From Sutcliffiella horikoshii (GTDB taxonomy: Bacteria; Bacillota; Bacilli; Bacillales; Bacillaceae_I), in contig NZ_RXZI01000003.1 in the NCBI RefSeq assembly GCF_021991925.1, positions 186,001-250,000 on the forward strand: a stretch of DNA of 64,000 bases, given 5' to 3'. The translations under genes were made by a program, and so were the position numbers. Shown here piece by piece: positions 1 to 9,239 of the stretch (position 1 is its first letter; each line of letters starts with the position of its first letter). Below the pieces are notes generated by a model. That model was not told the origin of the DNA and made no database searches. It saw only the letters and a list, made by a program, of their open reading frames with translations.

Positions 1-77
1 GTACTTAAGAAACTACTTGCACCTTATAGAGTATGAGAGCAAGTAAATAGCAACAATCTTTGAGAAAAGAGCCTAAT

Positions 78-108
78 AAAAAAAGCCGCCCCACTCTAAG
101 GGCGACTC
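78..108 (-). terminator. Rho-independent terminator of ytpI
   Basis: Read on the minus strand, a GC-rich stem (GTCGCCC / GGGGCGGC with a short A/T loop) is followed by a run of T. It lies just past the stop codon of the leftward ytpI gene. Confidence 0.75.
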
Positions 109-115
109 ATAAATC

Positions 116-448
116 TTAATTCGTAACGGTCTTCTCTTTCATTTCCGCTTCTTTCACCGCTTCCGCTTCTTCTATCGCAAATGGTAGGTAGAAACGGTAG
201 GCTTTGTAGCCGGCCCAGATGCTGCCGAGTCCCACAAGTACAAGGACAATTCCGACCACGATCGCAACAGTGGACATTGGGTCGATCAGTGTATTGATTC
301 CAAAGAAGAATACAAAGCTTCCAAGGGCGATGCTGGATTTTGCGCTTAGCCACTTCTTCTCAGCAGGAAGGTGGGTGCGGAAGTATTTCACTTTATACAT
401 CAAGTAGAACATCAGGGAAAAGATGATGAGAAAAACAAAAATAGCCAA
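116..448 (-). CDS. ytpI: YtpI-family small membrane protein
   Basis: This 110-residue protein matches the YtpI family of Bacillaceae, whose function is unknown. It has an N-terminal hydrophobic helix (about residues 2-18), a second around residues 40-52 and a third around residues 60-82, followed by an acidic, Glu/Ala/Lys-rich C-terminal tail that probably lies in the cytoplasm. The start is TTG at 448, preceded on the minus strand by a GGAG ribosome-binding site about ten bases upstream. It is transcribed away from nrnA, and the same divergent arrangement is found at the ytpI-nrnA locus of B. subtilis. The family assignment rests on protein appearance and neighbourhood. Confidence 0.8.
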   Translation of the reverse strand: MAIFVFLIIFSLMFYLMYKVKYFRTHLPAEKKWLSAKSSIALGSFVFFFGINTLIDPMSTVAIVVGIVLVLVGLGSIWAGYKAYRFYLPFAIEEAEAVKEAEMKEKTVTN

Positions 449-629
449 AAGGACACACTCCTTCTATATTCATTATCTTACTTATAATTCTAACATAAGC
501 ATACAAGCTATATTGTAACGTGTTCGTGAACAAAATTCTACTTTTGCATTCAAATGGTTAATCCTTTGAGAACGTAGCAAACTGTGATTAAATAAAAGAA
601 AAGATACAGGTGAAAGAGGGATACATACG

Positions 630-1580
630 ATGAGGCAGCAAATTATAGATGAAATCAAGGCGCATGATACGGTGATCATCCACCGTCATGTGAGACCGGA
701 TCCAGATGCATATGGGTCTCAATGTGGATTGGCGGAATTGATTAAGGAGAGTTACCCGGAAAAGAAGGTGTATCGAGTAGGTAAGGGAGAGGAGTCATTG
801 AACTTCTTGAGCAAGCTTGATGAGATACCAGACTCCAGTTATGAAGGTGCGCTTGTGATTGTTTGTGATACCGCAAATACGGCTAGAATTTGTGATCAGC
901 GCTATAAGCTTGCCGCTAAATGGATCAAGATTGATCATCACCCGAATGAAGATAGATATGGGGATCTGATGTGGGTGGATACGGATTCGAGTTCCACGAG
1001 TGAAATGATTTACGAATTGTATCTGGCCGGGAAAAATCAGGGATGGGTGATGACGAAAGAAGCTGCGAGGTTGATTTTCGCTGGAATCATTGGCGATACA
1101 GGCAGGTTTCTTTTCCAGAGTACGAATACGAAGACATTCCAATATGCGAGCGAGTTGTTGAGCTACGGATTTTCCATGACAGAACTTTACGATGAGTTGT
1201 ATCGTACAAAGCTGCATATCGCTAAATTAAGCGGGTATGTATTGGAGAATTTTTCCTTGCATGAGAACGGTATTGCTTCCATGAAGCTTACACCAGATAT
1301 ATTGCAACGCTACAATGCCTTGCCATCTGAAGCTTCTCAACTGGTGGGGATGCTTGGGAATATTGAAGGCATCCGGGCGTGGGCATTTTTCATCGAGGAA
1401 TCTGATCAGATCCGTGTCAGACTCCGTTCAAAGGGGACGGTCGTCAATGAAATCGCAAAGAAATATAATGGTGGAGGTCATCCGCTTGCCTCAGGTGCTT
1501 CCATCTACAAATGGGAAGATGCGGACCTTGTGCTCGCTGATTTAATAGAAGCATCCAGGGCTCAACTACAGGGAGAATAG
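630..1580 (+). CDS. nrnA: Bifunctional oligoribonuclease / PAP phosphatase NrnA
   Basis: NrnA degrades 2-5 nt RNA fragments (nanoRNA) and dephosphorylates 3'-phosphoadenosine 5'-phosphate, linking RNA turnover and sulfur assimilation. The 316-residue protein is the usual length for a DHH/DHHA1 phosphoesterase. An HRHVRPDPDA segment near residue 20 gives the first metal-binding aspartates. The DHH motif appears as IDHHPN near residue 108. The C-terminal DHHA1 substrate-binding motif is NGGGHPLASGA near residue 285. ATG 630 follows a GAGGG ribosome-binding site. A bidirectional terminator separates it from the convergent ytrI. Confidence 0.95.
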   Translation: MRQQIIDEIKAHDTVIIHRHVRPDPDAYGSQCGLAELIKESYPEKKVYRVGKGEESLNFLSKLDEIPDSSYEGALVIVCDTANTARICDQRYKLAAKWIKIDHHPNEDRYGDLMWVDTDSSSTSEMIYELYLAGKNQGWVMTKEAARLIFAGIIGDTGRFLFQSTNTKTFQYASELLSYGFSMTELYDELYRTKLHIAKLSGYVLENFSLHENGIASMKLTPDILQRYNALPSEASQLVGMLGNIEGIRAWAFFIEESDQIRVRLRSKGTVVNEIAKKYNGGGHPLASGASIYKWEDADLVLADLIEASRAQLQGE

Positions 1581-1587
1581 AACCCAG

Positions 1588-1632
1588 TAAAAAGAGGAAG
1601 TGTCGATGAATAGCCAGACGCTTCCTCTTTTA
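1588..1632. terminator. Bidirectional terminator between nrnA and ytrI
   Basis: The arms AAAAGAGGAAG and CTTCCTCTTTT form a perfect stem flanked by A and T tracts, so it can end transcription from both convergent genes. Confidence 0.85.
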
Positions 1633-2130
1633 TTCCATTTTTACAATCAGCAAATCAATCTCTATCGTTGTGTCGACGTAGAGGAAATCAACCTCAAAGT
1701 AGTATTTTTTATCATCCAACGAGTAACTCTTGTTTTCAATCACCTTAATCAGCAACTCTTTGTTGTCTTTTATACTTGCGATATCTTTTGAGACCAGATG
1801 ATTCAGGTCGTCGGTGATCCTTGCGACGATGGAGGAGCGGCTGAAAGAGTTGAGCATGTATTTCTCATGATTGATGATGGAAATCTTGAAGTCTTCAATT
1901 TTCAGCTGATCTTTTTCTTCCTTCAGCTTGTCATTGTCCTCTGTAAGAATATGAATCCTGTCCTTGTAACTTTTTACTTCATCTTGATATTTCTTCAAAT
2001 CGCTGAGATTTTTCTCCAATGTAATTCCGTACATCAGCATGAATATCAGCCATCCAATAATGGCCCCAATCACTACCCCGGTAAAGAATCGTTGCCATCC
2101 CGGATCCCGGTTATACGGAGGCACCCTCAT
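1630..2130 (-). CDS. ytrI: Sporulation membrane protein YtrI
   Basis: YtrI is a forespore-engulfment-stage protein in B. subtilis, made with YtrH in the mother cell and needed for efficient sporulation. The 166-residue protein has one transmembrane helix near residues 15-36, then a coiled-coil stretch rich in Lys, Glu and Asp (about residues 40-80), then a beta-rich C-terminal domain. It follows ytrH with only one base between the genes, so the two are a translationally linked operon. In B. subtilis the operon uses the mother-cell sigma factor SigE; I did not find a clear SigE site here. Confidence 0.85.
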   Translation of the reverse strand: MRVPPYNRDPGWQRFFTGVVIGAIIGWLIFMLMYGITLEKNLSDLKKYQDEVKSYKDRIHILTEDNDKLKEEKDQLKIEDFKISIINHEKYMLNSFSRSSIVARITDDLNHLVSKDIASIKDNKELLIKVIENKSYSLDDKKYYFEVDFLYVDTTIEIDLLIVKME

Positions 2131-2131
2131 A

Positions 2132-2467
2132 TTACAATGTCTCCTGTGTCAACCAGCTAATGATTAGTGCCCCTGTTTGGGCTCCGCCGGTAGCGGAAAT
2201 GATTAGAAGCAACTGTTTGACAAGGAATTTTGTCTCTCCATTAAACAATCCCTTTTCCAGATTATAAAAGGTGTCAAAGGTGCCACCGATGGCTGCCACA
2301 ATGGCCCATATTTTCAGGCTGTTAGCCAAACGCCACATTCTTGTAAGAGGAGGGTCTCCGACTAGGAAGGCGGCAATGCCTCCGATAATGGCACCTCCAA
2401 GTATGACCCCGACTGCGATGAAAAAACTGAATATCAGGGTTGCGACAAATGGATCTTTTACGTCCAT
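2132..2467 (-). CDS. ytrH: Sporulation membrane protein YtrH
   Basis: This protein of about 111 residues has three hydrophobic segments (about residues 8-33, 50-62 and 85-105) and a conserved WAIVAAIGGTFD core typical of YtrH, a mother-cell sporulation membrane protein. Three in-frame ATG codons lie at 2476, 2473 and 2467 on the minus strand. An AAAGGA ribosome-binding site directly abuts the first two, so 2467 has the best spacing. It is the first gene of the ytrHI operon and diverges from dnaE across a 150-bp region. Confidence 0.85.
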   Translation of the reverse strand: MDVKDPFVATLIFSFFIAVGVILGGAIIGGIAAFLVGDPPLTRMWRLANSLKIWAIVAAIGGTFDTFYNLEKGLFNGETKFLVKQLLLIISATGGAQTGALIISWLTQETL

Positions 2468-2618
2468 TTTCATCATCCTTTCTGTCCTTAATCATATATA
2501 TGGACAGGAAGTGGCAAGTATGTGATGTTAATGGAGAAGTTTCATGATTGTTTTTGTGACAGGAAAGACCCTATAATGAATGTAATAAATGGAAGCGTTA
2601 AGTAAGGTGTGATGATTA

Positions 2619-5600
2619 GTGAGTTTTGTTCATTTACATATAAAAAGCAGCTACAGTCTACTGAATAGTTCTGTCCGCTTTTCTAAGCTGATGGAGCGGG
2701 CGAAGGAGTTGGGGTTAACCTCCCTTGCCCTGACAGATGAAAATGTTATGTACGGTGCGGTGGACTTTTACAAAGCATGCAAGTCTGCGAACATAAAGCC
2801 TATTATGGGGCTGACTCTTTCTGTCCTAGCAAAAGAAGAGGACGAGGAGTCTGCGTACCCTGTCCTTCTTTTGGCAAAAAATAAACAGGGATTTACCAAT
2901 CTGATGAAACTGTCCAGTATTGTTCAGACGAAAGCCCTTCAAGGTGTGCCGAAAAGGTGGTTGAAGCATTACGCAAGTGGGCTTATCGCGATTTTATCGG
3001 GGGCAGATTCGGAATTGGCGCATATGGAGGAACAGACGGCAGTTGTATATAAAGAAATGTTCGGGAAAGACCATATTTACCTCGGTATCGACCGAAATTC
3101 CGATACAGCTCGTGTGCAGTCGGAAAACACCCGTAATAGACATACTGACTTGCCGATCGTCGCTTTGAGCAAGGTGCATTATCTTCAAAAGGAAGATGTG
3201 TTTGTTTATGAATGCCTTCGTAACATCAAACAGGGAACGAAACTAGAATCACTTCCAAAAGAGTCGCCGGATTACTTGCGCACAGCAGGGGATATGGTCC
3301 AGATGTTTGAAGATATTCCGGATGCATTGGAAAATACCATCAAGATATCCAATCAGTGTCATGTGGAAATCGAGTTCAATCAATCGGCACTTCCAAGCTA
3401 CCCTGTGCCAGATGGAGAGAGAGCGGATTCTTACCTTGAAAAGCTGTGTTGGGAAGGGCTTAAGGCTCGTATTGGCGAGGTCCCGCAACAGTATGGAGTT
3501 CGCTTGGAGTATGAACTTGAAGTAATAAAAGGGATGAAGTTCAGTGACTACTTCCTGATTGTATGGGATTTCATGTACTTTGCAAGGAATGCAGGCATCC
3601 TGACAGGTCCAGGACGGGGGTCCGCGGCAGGCTCTCTTGTTGCATACAGCTTGTTTATTACAGATGTGGATCCCATTCGTCATGACCTGCTTTTTGAACG
3701 ATTCTTAAATCCAGAACGGATTACGATGCCTGATATTGATATTGATTTTCAGGATAATAAGCGGGATGAAGTGATAAAGTATGTTGCGGATAAGTACGGG
3801 CAGCTCCATGTGGCGCAAATTATCACATTTGGAACCCTGGCAGCCAAAGCAGCATGGCGGGATGTAGCGAAAGTGTTGAATCTGTCGGGAAAAGAACTAG
3901 AAATGATTTCGAAAATGATCCCCTCAAGACCAGGAATTACGCTTGAGGCAGCATATAAGGAAAATGACAGGTTGCAAAAAGCGATAAATGAGACAAAAGA
4001 AAGACAACGCGCATTTCATACTGCCAAAAAGATAGAAGGATTGCCGCGTCATTCCTCTACCCATGCAGCAGGTGTGGTCATTACGGAAAGTCCGCTGACG
4101 GAAATGATTCCTATACAAGAGGGACAAGGAGAAATTTATCTTACGCAATTTACGATGGAGACGTTGGAGGAACTTGGGCTTCTGAAAATGGACTTCCTCG
4201 GTTTAAGGAACCTGACCATGATCCAAAGTATTCGCTATCAGGTGAAAAAAGAGACCAGAGCAGAAGTGGATGTCATCCCAACGGATGACAAGGCAACCTT
4301 CCGACTTTTAAGTGACGGGGACACATCGGGGATCTTCCAGCTTGAATCGCCAGGCATGAAGAAAGTGCTGACAAAGCTCAAACCAACAAACTTAGAAGAT
4401 ATCGTCGCGGTGAACGCCTTGTACCGTCCAGGTCCGATGGAACAAATTCCTTTATTCATTGACCGGAAGCACGGAAGAAAACAGGTTGATTACCCGCACC
4501 CAGACTTAATTCCCATCCTCGAGAAAACCTTTGGCGTCATCGTCTATCAAGAGCAGATCATGCAAATTGCTGCTGTGATGGCTGGCTTTTCGTTAGGAGA
4601 AGCCGACCTTTTGAGAAGAGCGGTTGGAAAGAAGAAAAAGGATGTGTTGGCACAAGAACGGGCCCATTTTGTGGAAGGCTGTTTGAAAAAGGGGTATGAC
4701 AACCAAGGTGCCAATGCAGTCTACGATCTGATTGTCCGTTTTGCTGACTATGGTTTTAACCGGAGTCATGCAGTAGCCTATAGTATGATTTCTTATGAAT
4801 TGGCCTATCTGAAAGCGAACTATCCGAAAATATTCATGGCAACCCTGTTATCGAGCGTAATGGGGAATGAACAGAAACTTTCCCAGTATATTACGGAAAC
4901 GAAGAGAAAAGGGATCAAGGTCCTACCCCCATCCATCAATAAAAGCGGAATTGGATTCCAAGTGGAAAAGGATGGAGTTCGCTTCAGTCTGCTGACCGTA
5001 AAAGGAGTCGGTATCCAAGCTATTAAAGCGTTGATGGAAGAACGAAAAAAGAAGCCTTTCGCCGACCTATTCGATTTCTGTAATAGATCCGCATCCAAGC
5101 TTAATCGCAAAACGATGGAAATGCTCATCTATTCAGGCTGTATGGACGAGTTCGAGGAAGACAGGGCGACACTTCTGGCAACCTTGGATGTTGCTCTGCA
5201 GCATGCTGAACTTGTCATGCCATCCGATGATGACCAAATAGATTTTTTCATGGAAACGGAGTTTGATATTAAACCTAAATATGTAAAGGTGGAGCCATTG
5301 CAGCTGACAGAACAGTTGCAGTTAGAAAAAGAGGCGCTAGGTTTCTATCTTTCCAAACATCCGACAGAACCATACTCCTCCTATTTCCAGCTGGCTGGGG
5401 CTTTACTCATATTGGACCTTCCTTCAAGCAATCTGAAGAAAGTACGAATCGGGAGTTTCATTTCCAATGAACGGGTGATACGTACGAGAAAAGGGGATCT
5501 GATGGCCTTCCTCACACTTTCTGATCAATCAGGTGATATGGAAGCCGTCGCTTTTCCAGAACTTTATAAGCGTTTTTCCCACTTGTTGAAAACGGGGGAG

Positions 5601-5945
5601 ACCTTATTGGTAGAGGGTAATCTGGAAGAGAGGGAAGGAAAAACGCAACTTATTATAAAAGACATAACGGAAATAGATTCCCTTATAGAGGAACACGCAC
5701 ATCTTATTGGAGATCTATTTTTACAGATAGATGAAGAAAAGCATGAAAAGGAAGTATTTCTGCATCTCCAAAAAGTATTAAAGCAGCACCAAGGGCCATC
5801 TCCGGTATATGTTCATTACATCCGCGCGAAAAAAACGATAAAGCTGCAACCATCGTTCTTTGTGGCACCTACGGAAAAGTGTTTGCTCAAACTTAAGACC
5901 TTACTAGGGGAAGGGAATGTCGTATTCAAAAAATCTTTACAATGA
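2619..5945 (+). CDS. dnaE: DNA polymerase III alpha subunit DnaE
   Basis: DnaE is the error-prone replicative polymerase that extends RNA primers on the lagging strand before PolC takes over in Bacillus. The 1108-residue protein has an N-terminal PHP domain (begins SFVHLHIKSSYSLL), then the C-family palm with the catalytic motif PDIDIDFQD near residue 370 and the GPGRGSAAGS motif near residue 330. Helix-hairpin-helix and OB-fold regions occupy the C-terminal third. The start is GTG 2619 behind AAGGTG. A TATAAT box at 2572-2577 with a weak TTGTTT -35 lies upstream. A terminator and a structured repeat follow it. Confidence 0.96.
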   Translation: MSFVHLHIKSSYSLLNSSVRFSKLMERAKELGLTSLALTDENVMYGAVDFYKACKSANIKPIMGLTLSVLAKEEDEESAYPVLLLAKNKQGFTNLMKLSSIVQTKALQGVPKRWLKHYASGLIAILSGADSELAHMEEQTAVVYKEMFGKDHIYLGIDRNSDTARVQSENTRNRHTDLPIVALSKVHYLQKEDVFVYECLRNIKQGTKLESLPKESPDYLRTAGDMVQMFEDIPDALENTIKISNQCHVEIEFNQSALPSYPVPDGERADSYLEKLCWEGLKARIGEVPQQYGVRLEYELEVIKGMKFSDYFLIVWDFMYFARNAGILTGPGRGSAAGSLVAYSLFITDVDPIRHDLLFERFLNPERITMPDIDIDFQDNKRDEVIKYVADKYGQLHVAQIITFGTLAAKAAWRDVAKVLNLSGKELEMISKMIPSRPGITLEAAYKENDRLQKAINETKERQRAFHTAKKIEGLPRHSSTHAAGVVITESPLTEMIPIQEGQGEIYLTQFTMETLEELGLLKMDFLGLRNLTMIQSIRYQVKKETRAEVDVIPTDDKATFRLLSDGDTSGIFQLESPGMKKVLTKLKPTNLEDIVAVNALYRPGPMEQIPLFIDRKHGRKQVDYPHPDLIPILEKTFGVIVYQEQIMQIAAVMAGFSLGEADLLRRAVGKKKKDVLAQERAHFVEGCLKKGYDNQGANAVYDLIVRFADYGFNRSHAVAYSMISYELAYLKANYPKIFMATLLSSVMGNEQKLSQYITETKRKGIKVLPPSINKSGIGFQVEKDGVRFSLLTVKGVGIQAIKALMEERKKKPFADLFDFCNRSASKLNRKTMEMLIYSGCMDEFEEDRATLLATLDVALQHAELVMPSDDDQIDFFMETEFDIKPKYVKVEPLQLTEQLQLEKEALGFYLSKHPTEPYSSYFQLAGALLILDLPSSNLKKVRIGSFISNERVIRTRKGDLMAFLTLSDQSGDMEAVAFPELYKRFSHLLKTGETLLVEGNLEEREGKTQLIIKDITEIDSLIEEHAHLIGDLFLQIDEEKHEKEVFLHLQKVLKQHQGPSPVYVHYIRAKKTIKLQPSFFVAPTEKCLLKLKTLLGEGNVVFKKSLQ

Positions 5946-5966
5946 TTAATATTATGATATAGTTAA

Positions 5967-5996
5967 CAGGGAGGTGGTCAGACCACCTTTTCCTGA
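5967..5996 (+). terminator. Terminator of dnaE
   Basis: AGGTGG and CCACCT pair around a short loop, with an outer CAGG/CCTG pair, and a T-rich stretch follows. A family B structured repeat begins 12 bp downstream. Confidence 0.6.
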
Positions 5997-6007
5997 TTTT
6001 TAAGTAT

Positions 6008-6190
6008 GGCTCTGATAAACGTCGCTGTTGATTTCTGCAATAGGCTTCGCTTTCCGCGGGGCGACCTTGAGCCTCCTCGTTTCACTGCGGGGTCTCAAGA
6101 TTGTCGCTACTCTCCCGCTGGAGTCTACGCCTTTTGTTCCAATCACCAGCTAGAAACAGGTTATTATCAACAACTAACTTTAACAAAGCC
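6008..6190 (-). repeat. Structured repeat, family B, complete copy
   Basis: This 183-bp element has imperfect inverted ends GGCTCTGATAAA and TTTAACAAAGCC. Its core, read on the minus strand, runs from CTGGTGATTGGAACAAAAGG to AATCAACAGCG. Internal paired arms are GCGAC/GTCGC and TTGAG/CTCAA, enclosing a CGCAG-rich hairpin. It is homologous to the copies near 10401, 20370, 25216, 32215, 35111, 40430, 56984 and 60912. It lies between the dnaE terminator and the malic enzyme gene. Confidence 0.85.
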
Positions 6191-6266
6191 TTAAGTATAA
6201 ATGAAATCGTAATATAGCAGTTTCCGAGTACAGTCAGAACCACAAATAGCAAGGGGGACAAGAAAC

Positions 6267-7505
6267 GTGTCTTTAAAAGAAGAAGCATTACATATGCATA
6301 AAGTCCATCAAGGAAAATTAGAATCCAAATCCAAAGTGCCGGTTAGAAATGCAAAAGATTTGAGTCTTGCCTATTCACCAGGCGTAGCCGAGCCATGCAA
6401 GGCTATTTACGATGATAAAAATAAAGTATATGACTATACCATGAAAGGAAATATGGTTGCGGTAGTCTCAGACGGAACGGCAGTACTTGGACTTGGAAAT
6501 ATTGGTCCTGAGGCGGCTTTGCCTGTCATGGAGGGGAAAGCAGTTCTTTTCAAGAGCTTCGCAGGGGTTGATGCATTCCCGATCTGTTTGAATACAACAG
6601 ATGTGGATAAGATTGTCGAGACTGTAAAGCTTCTTGAACCTACTTTTGGTGGAGTGAATCTCGAAGATATTGCCGCACCGAATTGCTTTGTGGTGGAAGA
6701 ACGTCTTAAGAAAGAAACCAACATCCCGATTTTTCATGATGATCAACACGGGACAGCCATTGTAACCGTGGCAGGACTTGTCAATGCCCTGAAGCTGGTA
6801 GGGAAGAATATCGGGGAAATAAAAGTGGTAGCTAATGGTGCAGGTGCAGCAGGGATCGCCATCATCAAATTATTATATCGCTATGGAGTAAGGGATATCA
6901 CCATGTGTGATTCCAAAGGGGCCATTTATGAAGGCCGTCCATATGGAATGAACAGTGTAAAAGCAGAAGTGGCGACTTACACAAACCGCAATAAAGTCGA
7001 GGGAAGCTTAGCGGATGTGATGAAGGGTGCGGATGTATTTATCGGTGTTTCCGTGGAAGGTGCATTGACGCAGGCGATGGTCGAAAGCATGAACAAGGAC
7101 TCCATCATTTTTGCCATGGCCAACCCCAATCCTGAGATTATGCCGGCTGAAGCAAAGCTTGCCGGGGCAAGTGTTATCGGGACAGGCCGATCCGATTTCC
7201 CTAATCAGGTAAATAACGTATTGGCATTCCCGGGCATCTTCCGGGGAGCATTGGATGTCAGGGCGACCCATATTAATGAGCAAATGAAAATAGCCGCAGT
7301 TGAAGCTATTGCAAGTCTTGTGGCACCTGATGAGTTAAGTGACGATTATGTTATCCCTGCACCGTTTGATCCACGTGTCGCACCGGCGGTTGCTGCAGCA
7401 GTGGCCAAGGCGGCAATGGAAACAGGAGTAGCGAGGATACAGGTCGATCCGGAAGAAGTGGCCGAGAAAACAAGACGCGCTGCCGTTATCGGAAAAAGTG
7501 AATAA
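6267..7505 (+). CDS. ytsJ: NAD(P)-dependent malic enzyme (YtsJ-like)
   Basis: The enzyme oxidatively decarboxylates malate to pyruvate with reduction of NAD(P), feeding the pyruvate node next to pyk, acc and TCA genes. The 412-residue length matches YtsJ of B. subtilis, the NADP-preferring form encoded next to dnaE. The N-terminal malic domain contains SLAYSPGVAEPC near residue 33. The Rossmann domain has NGAGAAG near residue 193. The IFHDDQHGTAIV segment near residue 157 carries the metal-binding aspartates. The start is GTG 6267 behind GGGGG. It is followed three bases later by a GntR-type regulator, suggesting one operon. Confidence 0.93.
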   Translation: MSLKEEALHMHKVHQGKLESKSKVPVRNAKDLSLAYSPGVAEPCKAIYDDKNKVYDYTMKGNMVAVVSDGTAVLGLGNIGPEAALPVMEGKAVLFKSFAGVDAFPICLNTTDVDKIVETVKLLEPTFGGVNLEDIAAPNCFVVEERLKKETNIPIFHDDQHGTAIVTVAGLVNALKLVGKNIGEIKVVANGAGAAGIAIIKLLYRYGVRDITMCDSKGAIYEGRPYGMNSVKAEVATYTNRNKVEGSLADVMKGADVFIGVSVEGALTQAMVESMNKDSIIFAMANPNPEIMPAEAKLAGASVIGTGRSDFPNQVNNVLAFPGIFRGALDVRATHINEQMKIAAVEAIASLVAPDELSDDYVIPAPFDPRVAPAVAAAVAKAAMETGVARIQVDPEEVAEKTRRAAVIGKSE

Positions 7506-7508
7506 TCC

Positions 7509-8123
7509 ATGACAACACCTACAAAAATGTATTTGGAGATTGTCAAAAAGATTCGCGCCATCATCGTGGAAGACGGCTTGAAAACAGGAGACAAGATCCC
7601 TTCAGAACGAGAACTGTCCGACAGGCTGAATGTCGGGCGTTCTTCCGTTCGGGAAGCGCTTCGGGCATTAGAGCTTCTTGGGCTCATTGAAACAAGGCGT
7701 GGGGAAGGGACATTTATCAAAGATTTTAAAGAGCATCACCTTGTAGAACTTTTGGGGACGTTCATTCTGGAACAGGATAAAACCAAGAATGATCTATTGG
7801 AAACAAAGCTGGAAATAGAAAAGTCATGCCTACAGCTATTCATGCAGAAAGCTGTTGCCAAAGACTATCAAACGTTAAGCGGTATGATAGACTCTGCTCC
7901 TAGCAGAACTGAGTTTTTCAAAGAAATGGTCACCACTCTGGATAACAGTTTGATGCTGAGGATCTGGACGCTTGTAAATAGTTATGCACGTATTATCGTC
8001 AAGGATAATATGATAGAGAGTGGTGTGTATGAGGATTTACTAGAGGCGATGAGAGAAAATCAAGCACAACAAGCGATAAAGTTATATGAAAAACATTTTG
8101 CGGAATTTGTCGATGGAAAGTAG
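7509..8123 (+). CDS. FadR-subfamily GntR transcriptional regulator
   Basis: This is a 204-residue DNA-binding regulator. An N-terminal winged helix-turn-helix occupies about residues 5-70 (SERELSDRLNVGRSSVREAL is the recognition-helix region, followed by the wing segment RRGEGTFI). The C-terminal part is helical and resembles a short FCD effector domain, which in this family binds metal and small carboxylic acids. It starts three bases after the malic enzyme stop, so it is probably co-transcribed with it. It may respond to an organic acid or acyl compound and control the malic enzyme or the downstream accDA, but no operator was identified. Confidence 0.85.
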   Translation: MTTPTKMYLEIVKKIRAIIVEDGLKTGDKIPSERELSDRLNVGRSSVREALRALELLGLIETRRGEGTFIKDFKEHHLVELLGTFILEQDKTKNDLLETKLEIEKSCLQLFMQKAVAKDYQTLSGMIDSAPSRTEFFKEMVTTLDNSLMLRIWTLVNSYARIIVKDNMIESGVYEDLLEAMRENQAQQAIKLYEKHFAEFVDGK

Positions 8124-8249
8124 ACAAGAATCTACAACATCCTTCGAGGGGTTTCCGTTACATTAACAGTATGAGAAAAATGGTAAGTAGAGGAATTTGT
8201 TTATTGAAATAATGTTAACAGCCTTACTTGCCTATCTTTTGACCTGTTA

Positions 8250-8266
8250 TTAGTACCAAATACCAA
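8250..8266. promoter_or_regulatory. Possible FapR operator upstream of accDA
   Basis: The 17 bases TTAGTACCAAATACCAA agree with the FapR consensus TTAGTACC-N3-TACTAA except for one base. FapR is the malonyl-CoA-responsive repressor of lipid synthesis in Bacillus. The site lies about 110 bp before the accD start and just downstream of a TTGACC hexamer at 8239-8244 that could be a -35 box. The -10 is not clear. Confidence 0.45.
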
Positions 8267-8375
8267 AACTAAGTAACAATGTCTGAGAGTTTTAACCTTT
8301 GAATTGTAGATGAGTGGGAAAATACTAGTCAGCTTAAGTATCCTTTTTACTCAAATAAAGGGAGGTTCTGTTGTT

Positions 8376-9239
8376 TTGTTAAAGGATTTGTTCACAAAAA
8401 AGAAAAAATACGCATCCATTCCCTCCGAACAAGCACACCAAGATGTGCCGGAAGGAATCATGACCAAATGTCCAAGTTGTAAGAAAATCATGTATACAAA
8501 AGAATTGATGAAAAATTTGAAGGTGTGTCTGCACTGTGGCCACCATCATCCAATGAATGCAAAAGAGAGAATTCAAAGCTTATTAGATAAAGGGAGCTTT
8601 AAGGCATATGATGTGGAAATGGTGTCTGAAAACCCACTGAACTTCCCTAACTATCTAGAAAAGCTTGAAGGAGATCAAAAGAAAACAGGCATCAATGAGG
8701 CAGTTGTAACAGGTGAAGGAACCATCAACAGCTATCCGCTTGTCATTGCAGTCATGGACTCTACTTTCCGTATGGGAAGCATGGGGTCGGTAGTCGGGGA
8801 GAAGATTACTCGTGCTATCGAAAAAGCAAAAGAGAAGCGAGTCCCATTCCTTATTTTCACCGCTTCTGGTGGTGCGAGGATGCAAGAAGGCGTATTAAGT
8901 TTAATGCAGATGGCCAAAACTAGTAGTGCTTTGAAGATGCATAGCGAAAGCGGCGGATTGATCATTTCTGTGATGACCCACCCTACTACCGGTGGGGTTT
9001 CTGCAAGTTTTGCCTCACTAGGAGACTATAACTTTGCAGAACCTAAGGCATTGATAGGTTTTGCAGGTCGACGCATTATTGAACAGACCATCCGGGAAGA
9101 TCTTCCGGAAGACTTTCAAACAGCAGAATTTTTATTGAAGTGTGGTCAATTGGATGCGGTCATTCCTCGTCTTGATTTAAAAGAAACCTTAACAAATGTA
9201 CTAGATATTCACCAAGGAGAGGGGGAGACGAGATGGTAG
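8376..9239 (+). CDS. accD: Acetyl-CoA carboxylase carboxyltransferase subunit beta
   Basis: AccD and AccA form the carboxyltransferase that moves the carboxyl group from carboxybiotin to acetyl-CoA, making malonyl-CoA for fatty acid synthesis. The 287-residue protein has the N-terminal four-cysteine zinc ribbon (Cys32, Cys35, Cys51, Cys54) and the crotonase-like core with [12 protein letters not shown] and [12 protein letters not shown]. An upstream in-frame ATG exists at 8310, but homology begins at TTG 8376 ([11 protein letters not shown]), which follows GGGAGG at 8360-8365. The end overlaps accA by seven bases, indicating translational coupling. Confidence 0.95.
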   Translation: MLKDLFTKKKKYASIPSEQAHQDVPEGIMTKCPSCKKIMYTKELMKNLKVCLHCGHHHPMNAKERIQSLLDKGSFKAYDVEMVSENPLNFPNYLEKLEGDQKKTGINEAVVTGEGTINSYPLVIAVMDSTFRMGSMGSVVGEKITRAIEKAKEKRVPFLIFTASGGARMQEGVLSLMQMAKTSSALKMHSESGGLIISVMTHPTTGGVSASFASLGDYNFAEPKALIGFAGRRIIEQTIREDLPEDFQTAEFLLKCGQLDAVIPRLDLKETLTNVLDIHQGEGETRW

